DNA of 10,121 bases from Thermoflexales bacterium (GTDB lineage: Bacteria; Chloroflexota; Anaerolineae; Fen-1058). The position numbers and the translations under genes are program-made. The notes beneath the pieces are model-generated. The model saw only the letters and a list, made by a program, of their open reading frames with translations. It had not been told where the DNA came from and did no database searches. This document shows, piece by piece, positions 4,755 to 10,121 of this stretch; position 1 is the stretch's first letter; every line of letters starts with the position of its first letter. Location: the NCBI GenBank assembly GCA_016931085.1, contig JAFGFO010000405.1:1-10121 (forward strand), written 5' to 3'.

Positions 4755-7157
4755 ATGATTAGTTCATTCAAGAAATTGACGAAGGAACAAGAGCCGTTTG
4801 CTGGCGGCAAGGGGAGAACATTGGCCAGGCTCTATCGTGCGGGCTACCGGGTGCCCGATGGCTTCATCCTCTTGCCAGATGCTTTCGCCGGCGACGATCT
4901 GACGACGGAAGCGTGGGCGTTGGTGCAGGCCCATCTTGGCCGACTGCGAAAAGATGACAAGGGTGGCGCCTTCGTCGTTCGCTCTTCCGCGCTGAGTGAA
5001 GACTCCGCCCAGGCATCGTTCGCCGGCGAATTCGAGACAGTCTTGGATGTGCGAACGGATGAGGAAATCCGGCAAGCCATCCACGTCGTGCGCTGCTCGC
5101 GGCACAACGCCAGGGTGCAAGCCTACAGCCAAGCGATGAACTCTATCGCCGCACAGGGACTGGACAGGGCGGAGCACGAAATCGCCATCGTCGTCCAGCA
5201 CCTGATCCGAGCAGATTATTCCGGCGTACTGTTCACCGCCGACCCCGTTACGGGCGACATGATGCGGATGACGGGCAATTTCGTGCAAGGTTTGGGTGAA
5301 AAACTGGTCTCCGGACAGGCCAATCCGCAAACCTTTACACTGGCGCGTCCGAAGGGCACATACAGCGGGCCGGCGGAACTCGATCGCCTCGCGCACGATC
5401 TCTATCGCAATGCCTGCCGGCTAGAGAAAGAACTGGGTGGTCCGCAAGACATCGAATGGGCGATTGCGGGCGGACGGCTGTACATCCTCCAATCACGCCC
5501 CATCACAACCTTGAGCGGATACAACGCAGATACCGGCGAATGGAACGACAGTCTCAGGGGCAACTTTCTATGGTCTGGCACCAACCTGGTCGAGAACGCA
5601 CCTCAGGTGCTTACCCCTTTCTCCTGCTCCTTGCGGAAGGGCCTCGCCTATGAAGGTGTGGATTTTTGTGAAAGCTCTTCCATAGGAGTGGATGGGTATC
5701 CACAGGCGGGCATCATCGGCGGTCGCGGGTACATCAATCTAAGCATCCAGGTTTCCGCCAGCCGCCCGTTCTTTGGCGGAGACTCCCGGAAGGCGTTACG
5801 ACAAGCCACGGCCTGGTGGGGAGGCATTCCTGAGGACGTGGAGATTCCTCTCGTTCCCATTTCATCCTGGACGTGGTGGTCCAAAGTGCTGCCGAGTTTA
5901 ACCCGCTTAGGGAGTCAGATGACACGCCTCCGTAAAAAGATCCCCCAATTCGTTGCAGACAACCCGCACTGGTGTACCGTAATGAAGCAACGTATCCGGC
6001 AGGCTGAGAACGGAGCAGAATTGACGGCTCTGTTGCAAGACGAAATCAAACCGTATTCCATTTACGCTTTCTTTCTCACCTTCGCCGGCGCGACAGATCT
6101 TCCCAATCGTCTGGAGAGCGAGCTGAGCAAACTGGTCGGTGCGGAGGATGCCAATGCGCTGCTCTCCAATCTAAGTGGCCTGTCGTCCCAGTTGGAGAGC
6201 CTTGGCCCGTTGACCGGTCTCGGCAAAGTGGCACGTGGGGAGATGAGTCGCGAAGAGTACCTGGAAGCCTACGGCCACCGGGGAGTGAACGAAAACGAAT
6301 ATGCCTGGCCGCGCCCGCTGGAAGATCCCACATGGCTCGACCGGCAGCTCGTCGAGTTCGCCAAAGCGCCGGTGGACGTCGAAGCGCTGATCGCCAGGCA
6401 GCAGGCTGCATTTACAGCCACCTGGAAGCGTTTCTGTGAGCGGTATCCGCGCAAAGTGAAGTCAATGCGGCTGCGTTTAGAGCAAGCGGCGCAGGCTGCA
6501 CGCCAGCGCGAAGCGATACGCTCGGAAGCGACGCGGAGTGCAATCGTGATCCGCGCGTTTGCCCTGCGCGCCGGCGAATTGACCGGCGTAGGCGAAGATG
6601 TCTTCTTCCTGACCATGGATGAGGTCCTCTCGCTCCTTGCGGGTGACGACTCCGCTCGCAGATTTCTCCCCCTGCGGAAGGAGACGTACGAACGATACCG
6701 CGCCCTTCCGCCCTACCCGACGGTCATCGTCGGCCGATTCGATCCCTTCCAATGGGCGGCTGACCCGAACCGGCGCAGTGACATTTACAATGCGAATGCT
6801 CCCCTGGCTCCGCGCAGCCCGGACGCCGCCAACGTCGTCAAGGGTTTCGCCGGGGCGTTGGGTATCGTCGAGGGAACAGTGCGCCGCCTGGAACGCCTGG
6901 AAGACAGCGAGCAGCTTCAAGCGGGAGAGATACTGGTCACGACACTGACGAACATCGGATGGACCCCGCTCTTCCCTCGGCTGGCGGCGATCGTCACCGA
7001 CCTGGGAGCGCCGCTGAGCCACGCCGCCATCGTCGCTCGCGAGTTAGGAATCCCAGCCGTCGTCGGCTGCGGGGATGCCACGATGCGTCTGAAGACCGGC
7101 GATCGGGTTCGCGTCAACGGCGGCCAGGGACTGGTGGAGATTTTGGCGCCTGCATAG
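4755..7157 (+). CDS. PEP-synthase-like / rifampicin phosphotransferase-like dikinase
   Basis: This 800-aa protein has a PPDK N-terminal ATP-grasp domain (about 1-250): FAGGKGRTLARLYRAGYRVP with Lys19, VVRSSALSEDSAQASFAGEF with Arg76, YSGVLFTADPVTG, and the metal-binding tail PQDIEWAI...LQSRPIT. A variable middle region (260-715) follows. The C-terminal phosphohistidine swivel domain contains TDLGAPLSHAAIVARELGIP with catalytic His756. The C-terminal TIM-barrel PEP-binding domain of true PpsA/PPDK is absent. This three-part order (ATP-grasp, substrate domain, His domain) is that of rifampicin phosphotransferase and of uncharacterised PEP-utilising relatives, in which ATP beta-phosphate is passed through His to a substrate held by the middle domain. 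The substrate cannot be read from the sequence. The start at 4755 is supported by AAGGA at 4741. The stop at 7155-7157 touches the next gene's stop. Confidence 0.85.
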   Translation: MISSFKKLTKEQEPFAGGKGRTLARLYRAGYRVPDGFILLPDAFAGDDLTTEAWALVQAHLGRLRKDDKGGAFVVRSSALSEDSAQASFAGEFETVLDVRTDEEIRQAIHVVRCSRHNARVQAYSQAMNSIAAQGLDRAEHEIAIVVQHLIRADYSGVLFTADPVTGDMMRMTGNFVQGLGEKLVSGQANPQTFTLARPKGTYSGPAELDRLAHDLYRNACRLEKELGGPQDIEWAIAGGRLYILQSRPITTLSGYNADTGEWNDSLRGNFLWSGTNLVENAPQVLTPFSCSLRKGLAYEGVDFCESSSIGVDGYPQAGIIGGRGYINLSIQVSASRPFFGGDSRKALRQATAWWGGIPEDVEIPLVPISSWTWWSKVLPSLTRLGSQMTRLRKKIPQFVADNPHWCTVMKQRIRQAENGAELTALLQDEIKPYSIYAFFLTFAGATDLPNRLESELSKLVGAEDANALLSNLSGLSSQLESLGPLTGLGKVARGEMSREEYLEAYGHRGVNENEYAWPRPLEDPTWLDRQLVEFAKAPVDVEALIARQQAAFTATWKRFCERYPRKVKSMRLRLEQAAQAARQREAIRSEATRSAIVIRAFALRAGELTGVGEDVFFLTMDEVLSLLAGDDSARRFLPLRKETYERYRALPPYPTVIVGRFDPFQWAADPNRRSDIYNANAPLAPRSPDAANVVKGFAGALGIVEGTVRRLERLEDSEQLQAGEILVTTLTNIGWTPLFPRLAAIVTDLGAPLSHAAIVARELGIPAVVGCGDATMRLKTGDRVRVNGGQGLVEILAPA

Positions 7158-7616
7158 CTATTCTGGCGAGGCCACCCTGAGGAACAGGTAGTGCGGCACC
7201 TGGTCGCTTACCCCCAGCGTGATGGTCGCGCCTTCCTCGTTCTTGCCCGCGATCCAACGCCCGCCATTCTTGGGATGCTGCCCCATGTCGGCCAGCTTGA
7301 TGTCTCGCTCGGCCATCTCGTCTGGCCAGGCTGCTTCCAGCCTGACGTAGCGGGACACGAGGTACACCGATGGCTGCCCCGCAAAACGCCAGGGGACGAA
7401 CTGGCGATGCAGGGCGTAATCGTTGGCGGACAACACCTGGAGCAGCTTGCCGCTGTCCAGGCCGGCGTGGACTTCCAGCGCGCCAGCGCGAGGGCCGCGC
7501 ACGTTTTCGACGCTCAAAATGGACAAGGGCTTGCCACCCGTCAACGCGCCGCTGGCGGCAGTCTGGATGAGGCTGCTTGCCCAACGATCGAGGAGATGCA
7601 GTCGTTTGTCACTCAT
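7158..7616 (-). CDS. FtsK-like DNA translocase fragment, truncated before Walker A
   Basis: This 152-aa product starts MSDKRLHLLDRW and has a mixed alpha/beta N-terminal part with no catalytic motif. Its C-terminal stretch TITLGVSDQVPHYLF resembles the segment just before Walker A in FtsK/SpoIIIE/TraB-type translocases, where a phrase like LGxx...xPHxLxAGxTGSGKS follows. Here it instead ends in a short tail (LRVASPE) and a stop whose first base touches the dikinase stop codon. The likely reading is a remnant of a larger DNA-pumping ATPase that lost its motor domain at a rearrangement junction near 7165-7180. The start overlaps the upstream HTH gene by 8 bases (7609-7616), with AGGAAGG about 8 bases before it, so it was translated in an operon. 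The alternative is a genuine small protein of unknown family. Confidence 0.5.
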   Translation of the reverse strand: MSDKRLHLLDRWASSLIQTAASGALTGGKPLSILSVENVRGPRAGALEVHAGLDSGKLLQVLSANDYALHRQFVPWRFAGQPSVYLVSRYVRLEAAWPDEMAERDIKLADMGQHPKNGGRWIAGKNEEGATITLGVSDQVPHYLFLRVASPE

Positions 7617-8415
7617 CAGATTGTCCTTCCTGTTGTCCAGGCGTTCGCGCTTGCATCACCTGGATTCCATCACCGTTCCGACGTATGTGACCCGCTTGTT
7701 CCAATTCGGACAGGTAGGCGTACACGGTCGTCCGGCCAATGCCCAAGCGTCGTGCGGCCTCGGACACACCGACGCCTGGATCATCACGATAGATGCCGAG
7801 CAGCTTGTCTAGCCGTTCAGCTTTGTTGTTGGCATCCTGTTCAGGAGCAGTGTTCAGGTTGCTGGCGCCGAACGCTTTTGATTGGACGCCGATCGCCCCT
7901 ATGTGTTCACGTTCTGCACTCTGAATGACCGTGTTCACGTCTGTCCCGATGATTTCGGACAGGGCCAGCACAATCAGCGACATCAAACCGGTCGCCGATA
8001 GTCCGATCACGGCTTGCAGTGCGTCCAGTTTTTGCACGCTGGTCAGCGTCAAGCGTTCACCCTGTGCAACTCGAAATCCCTCGGCGACGTTCGCCAGGGC
8101 AGATACGATGACTACGCTGAACAACACGAACAGGAAAAACCCTACATCCTGCTTGGCTTTGCGCAGGTCGCCGATTCGCAGCGATAGGGACACGATGGCC
8201 AGATCGATGCCGGACGCGGCGATGTATCCGACAATGCCTGGCCTTGGTATTCGTGCATGCCAACCAAGTGACCGCTTTCGGTCAGAGCCTTGGGTGGCGG
8301 GAGGCATTTGTGCAAGCGTGGCGACAGGTGCATAGAAGGCAGAACTTGCAGCGGCAAGTGCCACAAGCCGGCGATTTCCGAGGGCACCAGGATGCCGCGC
8401 GGCCGGCGAGGCCAC
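7609..8415 (-). CDS. Membrane protein with C-terminal HTH domain, start uncertain (5' end probably lost)
   Basis: The longest frame is 268 aa. Convincing sequence begins at about residue 60 (8238). Three hydrophobic segments, about 60-79 (IVGYIAASGIDLAIVSLSL), 91-112 (VGFFLFVLFSVVIVSALANV) and 134-156, are followed by a polar linker. A helix-turn-helix follows at 200-247 (LLGIYRDDPGVGVSEAARRL, GIGRTTVYAYLSELEQAGHI), of the kind used to bind DNA. It is therefore a predicted membrane-anchored DNA-binding protein. Residues 1-59 lie opposite a better-looking coding frame (the coupling-protein-like fragment), and no good start exists after 8238, so the native N-terminus is probably missing. It overlaps the FtsK-like gene by 8 bases. 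A membrane protein next to an FtsK-like translocase recalls the Spd/TraB arrangement of actinobacterial plasmids; that is analogy only. Confidence 0.65.
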   Translation of the reverse strand: MASPAARHPGALGNRRLVALAAASSAFYAPVATLAQMPPATQGSDRKRSLGWHARIPRPGIVGYIAASGIDLAIVSLSLRIGDLRKAKQDVGFFLFVLFSVVIVSALANVAEGFRVAQGERLTLTSVQKLDALQAVIGLSATGLMSLIVLALSEIIGTDVNTVIQSAEREHIGAIGVQSKAFGASNLNTAPEQDANNKAERLDKLLGIYRDDPGVGVSEAARRLGIGRTTVYAYLSELEQAGHIRRNGDGIQVMQARTPGQQEGQSDE

Positions 8416-8510
8416 AAGGAAAGCAGTTGGGAAGGCAAGAACGCGTCAAGATCGGCCCACGGCCACAGGGGCGGGAGGATATCTTGGTTCAAAAAGTTGT
8501 GATTATCCAT
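8142..8510 (-). pseudogene. N-terminal fragment of a type IV coupling-protein-like ATPase
   Basis: The ATG at 8510 has a strong AGGAG (8517-8521) six bases upstream. The product contains ILVPSEIAGLWHLP (40-53), LPPPKALTESG (70-80) and HLVGMHEYQGQ (81-91). In bacterial conjugative-transfer/DUF87 proteins an ordered set (T-E-E-L-A-x-L-W-H-L-P, then a Pro-rich LPPP, then LGxxxYxGx) precedes the Walker A domain. Here the similarity stops at about residue 91 (8238) and the frame continues into nonsense until the stop at 8142. At the same point the membrane/HTH gene becomes convincing in another frame, so 8238 looks like a deletion or recombination junction. Motor domain and Walker motifs are absent, so it cannot be a working ATPase. 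Its start overlaps the preceding small gene's stop by 8 bases. The family call rests on motif recollection only. Confidence 0.5.
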
Positions 8511-8771
8511 ATGTATCTCCTGGTATCTCGAAAATGTCACAGAGCCAATCAAAAAAAGGATGTCTGGCTTGTTCATTGTGTCTCAGGTCGTAAAAGAGAG
8601 CAGACGATGCGCCATGCTGCCTTGCTCCCATATCCTTTCCAAAACCTGGCCCAGTACGCCCAAGTTGGATGCTCCATCTCCTACCAGGTGCCGACACAAC
8701 GCCTGAAATTGGGTGTTTTTGACGCTGCCCTGTGACCGCTTGCACTGCGTTGGCAAAGTGCTATAATTCAT
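8503..8771 (-). pseudogene. Frameshifted small gene of unknown family
   Basis: Two overlapping frames together make one plausible protein of about 88 aa. Frame 1 (start 8771) reads NTQFQALCRHLVGDGASNLG, VLGQVLERIWEQGSMAHRLL, SF and then stops at 8583. Frame 2 continues YDLRHNEQARHPFFDWLCDI, FEIPGDTYG and stops at 8503. The switch is a minus-one shift at a T4 run (A4 at 8592-8595 on the plus strand); one more T would restore LLSFYDLRHNE. There is no classic slippery heptamer, so programmed shifting is unlikely. Frame 2 ends overlapping the ATG of the coupling-protein fragment, showing an operon-like array. The family is not recognised. The exact start is unsure, as the first 15 residues look less convincing. 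Confidence 0.55.
8740..8767 (+). promoter_or_regulatory. Near-leaderless sigma-70-type promoter
   Basis: TTGCAC (8740-8745), a 16-base spacer and a perfect TATAAT (8762-8767) precede the ATG at 8776 by 8 bases, so transcription would begin 1-2 bases before the start codon. No Shine-Dalgarno is present. The spacing matches the TTGCAA-N16-TATAAT promoter of the GntR gene. Confidence 0.7.
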
Positions 8772-8775
8772 CCAG

Positions 8776-9065
8776 ATGACACAAGTACAACTTCCAACCC
8801 ATTTCAGTCCCGATCACGAACATGTCGCGATTGATTACCTGGCCGGCCGACTTTCAGGACGCCAAGCGTGGGCCAAGGCTTTCGAGGCGTTTGACCTCTT
8901 GGATCAAGCTGTGTTTATCCTGGGCGAAGAGCACTTTACCTTCCGCCAGTTTTATCAGCGCATGAGATAGATCATTGGCTAGCAGACGCCTATCTTGACG
9001 AGTTGCTCAAGTTGCACGACGTGAAGCAAGAGAGCGAGGCTCTGTGGGCACGTTTTGCGCGGTAA
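8776..9065 (+). pseudogene. Frameshifted small gene of unknown family, first of the nuclease module
   Basis: Frame 1 (8776-8970) gives 64 aa: HVAIDYLAGRLSGRQAWAKA, FEAFDLLDQAVFILGEEHFT, FRQFYQRMR, stop. Frame 2 resumes immediately at 8970 with DHWLADAYLDELLKLHDVKQ and ESEALWARFAR, ending at TAA 9063-9065. The two parts share amphipathic, acidic helical character and join into one protein of about 96 aa if a single base is restored near 8965-8970 (minus-one shift). It is predicted all-helical with no recognised catalytic motif. It is transcribed from the near-leaderless promoter at 8740-8767. It immediately precedes the nuclease-like gene in the same frame, so it could be a partner protein or, if the TAA is itself a mutation, the N-terminal part of a fusion. 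Confidence 0.6.
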
Positions 9066-9128
9066 ATCGTCGCTGAATTCACGCGGCGCGGATGGCGTCG
9101 TTCAGATGTACCAGAGACTCGTCTGCTA

Positions 9129-9581
9129 TTGAGTTACTCGTTGTATTGGTGGAATGCCTTTGCACGCGGCTATGCTCTTGAGGTGGAAATCTTTCGCGAT
9201 TTGCAAGCGTCCGGCATCCAGTTTCAAGCACATGAGTTGTTGGATCGTCAGCAGCGCTATTCACCTAGCGACTTGACAATCAGCGGTATGGCAGGGGATA
9301 TCAAGACCTCGGTCTACTTTGTGCAGACTGCTGGGCCACTGGCGCACGATTTTTACCTTGTGCGTCTGTTCATCCGGGGGCAAATGTACACCTTGGTTGC
9401 CTTGCTCCAGCCAGCGGTGTGGGATATCATTGATGGCGAGACGGTGCAAGGAAGCCTGGATACCATCGCAGAGCAGTTATCGGCCCCGGTCCGAATACAG
9501 CATCGTGGCCGCGAACTGGTCGTGGTAAGTTACGATGAGTGGAAAAGACGCATCCTGCGCCTACAAGAGGAGGTCACATGA
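9129..9581 (+). CDS. Predicted PD-(D/E)XK nuclease-like protein, native start apparently lost
   Basis: From the TTG at 9129 the product is 150 aa. A helix GYALEVEIFRDLQASGIQF with a candidate acidic residue (Glu18 or Glu20) leads to YSPSDLTISGMAGDIKTSVY. The pattern Ser-Asp48 ... Asp57-Ile-Lys59 is that of a PD-(D/E)XK active site (Asp, short turn, D-x-K, then strand). Beta-strands and a terminal YDEWKRRILRLQEEV helix follow. The open frame extends back to 9066 with plausible coding (VAEFTRRGWRRSDVPETRLL) but holds no ATG or GTG. The codon just after the upstream TAA is ATC, one base from ATG. So either the start mutated, or a weak TTG is used, or it was fused to the upstream gene. It overlaps the next gene by ATGA. 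The likely role is DNA cleavage in a mobile-element, defence or toxin context; this is inference. Confidence 0.6.
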   Translation: MSYSLYWWNAFARGYALEVEIFRDLQASGIQFQAHELLDRQQRYSPSDLTISGMAGDIKTSVYFVQTAGPLAHDFYLVRLFIRGQMYTLVALLQPAVWDIIDGETVQGSLDTIAEQLSAPVRIQHRGRELVVVSYDEWKRRILRLQEEVT

Positions 9582-9877
9582 GCCAACAAACGTTTGCAGA
9601 GATGAGCGAAACAGAATTTGACGCGTTGATCGAGGGCTACATCGACCGCGAGTCACGTGGCTATGGCGAAATGCCTGCCGAGGTCTTTTTTGACCTGCTG
9701 CTGGAGCGCAGCGCGGCCCGAGCCAGCCGGCCTGTCAACCTGGAAATCAGCGTGGTAGGCGGTCACCTGGTTATCGCTCCCGACCGAGAAACGGGCGACG
9801 TCATCGTGCGCGGCAACGAAATCCTGGTAGGCGAGCGTCGCCTGGTGCTTCAATGGGCAGAGGCAACTCCGGCGTAA
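9578..9877 (+). CDS. Small acidic protein of unknown family, partner of the nuclease-like gene
   Basis: This 99-aa product starts MSQQTFAEMSETEFDALIEG with a strongly acidic helical N-terminal half (YIDRESRGYGEMPAEVFFDL), followed by a beta-rich half (VNLEISVVGGHLVIAPDRET, GDVIVRGNEILVGERRLVLQ). The ATG overlaps the nuclease stop (ATGA) and has a strong AGGAGGT a few bases upstream, so translation is coupled to the nuclease-like gene. It is the only undamaged member of this rightward set. Size, acidity and coupling would suit an antitoxin or immunity-type partner, but I do not recognise the family. Confidence 0.75.
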   Translation: MSQQTFAEMSETEFDALIEGYIDRESRGYGEMPAEVFFDLLLERSAARASRPVNLEISVVGGHLVIAPDRETGDVIVRGNEILVGERRLVLQWAEATPA

Positions 9878-9878
9878 G

Positions 9879-10041
9879 ATGCACATTGGGCAATCAAACT
9901 TTGACGCAGTCTCCTATACGCTTCCTTCACGCCGTCGGGCGGTCCACCCTATCACAAGGCTTGACTATCCCAGTCGATGCTCAAGTCTCCTGGCTTGCCA
10001 ACGTTAAAAAAGGCGAGAAGGTTATTGTAGAGATCCGGTAA
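9879..10041 (+). pseudogene. Frameshifted AbrB/MazE-like small protein
   Basis: From the ATG at 9879 the frame reads MHIGQSNFDAVSYTLPSRRR, AV. Skipping one C at 9944-9945 (a plus-one change) it continues TLSQGLTIPVDAQVSWLANV, KKGEKVIVEIR and stops at 10041, giving 53 aa. The core (xLTIPxxx...WLxxVKKGEKVIVEI) matches the swapped-hairpin AbrB/SpoVT/MazE pattern (TIPkelr..L.lkkGDkv.vei), a common DNA-binding antitoxin or regulator fold. Each half is open but neither alone is a full domain. It follows the acidic small gene after one base, without a clear Shine-Dalgarno, suggesting coupled translation. The family call is tentative because the domain is short and damaged. Confidence 0.5.
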
Positions 10042-10068
10042 CTACTCAGCCAGGCGCATTTTTAGTTA

Positions 10069-10096
10069 CACAGAGCCTCACAGAGGGCACACAGAG
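10069..10096. repeat. CACAGAG short tandem-like repeats
   Basis: CACAGAG occurs at 10069-10075, 10079-10085 and 10090-10096, at periods of 10 and 11 bases, with non-coding sequence continuing to the window end. It parallels the CGCAAAG repeat at 1141-1165 in unit length and helical-like spacing. It is probably one arm of another intergenic repeat whose second arm is outside the window. Confidence 0.6.
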
Positions 10097-10121
10097 ACCC
10101 ACTGAGGCTTTGAAAGGTTAA

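Noticed and set aside
4755..7157. True phosphoenolpyruvate synthase (ppsA)
   Set aside because: The His swivel domain is at the C-terminus and the PEP-binding TIM barrel is missing.
7191..7928. 245-aa rightward frame opposite the FtsK-like and HTH genes
   Set aside because: No coherent motifs; the leftward frames have membrane segments, an HTH and coupled overlaps.
8583..8603. Programmed minus-one frameshifting at the T4 run
   Set aside because: No X-XXY-YYZ slippery heptamer is present and other genes nearby also carry indels, so loss of one T is simpler.
8244..8735. 163-aa rightward frame
   Set aside because: It is antisense to the coupling-protein-like fragment and to the frameshifted small gene, both of which read far more like protein.

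Overview
The window reads as high-GC, gene-dense bacterial chromosome, most likely Chloroflexota (Anaerolineae/Caldilineae-like). This is inferred from gene style and from the abundant short palindromic intergenic repeats; no rRNA or tRNA is present to confirm it. Positions 1-7157 are intact and ordinary-looking. Positions 7158-10041 are a damaged accessory region, and the interesting signals lie there.

Layout, left part: the 3' portion of a HerA/DUF87-type ATPase (1-1041, +) converges on a lone CpaF/VirB11-like secretion ATPase (1242-2237, -) across a spacer holding an inverted repeat built from CGCAAAG units. Upstream of the CpaF gene is a small LuxR/GerE-type regulator (2376-2822, -), divergent from a YtrA-type GntR regulator (2984-3376, +). 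The shared divergent promoter region contains two perfect TATAAT boxes, a 19-bp perfect inverted repeat overlapping the GntR promoter, and helically phased direct repeats. The GntR gene leads an apparent operon with a slipin/SPFH membrane protein (3440-4375). The slipin stop codon lies at the edge of a REP-like palindromic element (4373-4465). A DUF4177-like small protein and an 800-aa PEP-synthase-like/rifampicin-phosphotransferase-like dikinase follow.

Layout, right part: the dikinase gene ends at 7157 and abuts, with no spacer, a leftward group of damaged mobile-element genes. These are an FtsK-like piece that stops just before the expected Walker A, a membrane protein with a C-terminal helix-turn-helix, an N-terminal piece of a type IV coupling-protein-like ATPase that runs into the membrane/HTH gene at about 8238, and a frameshifted small gene. 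Divergently, a near-leaderless promoter at 8740-8767 drives a compact rightward set: a frameshifted small gene, a predicted PD-(D/E)XK nuclease with no normal start codon, an intact 99-aa acidic protein, and a frameshifted 53-aa AbrB/MazE-like protein. The window ends in CACAGAG repeats.

The right half looks like a decaying integrative or plasmid-like element (membrane HTH protein, FtsK-like translocase, coupling protein) next to a small nuclease/AbrB-like module that resembles a toxin-antitoxin or defence cassette. Three frameshifts and one missing start within about 1.5 kb mean either true pseudogenisation or local consensus errors. All family assignments come from motif recognition, not from database searches.
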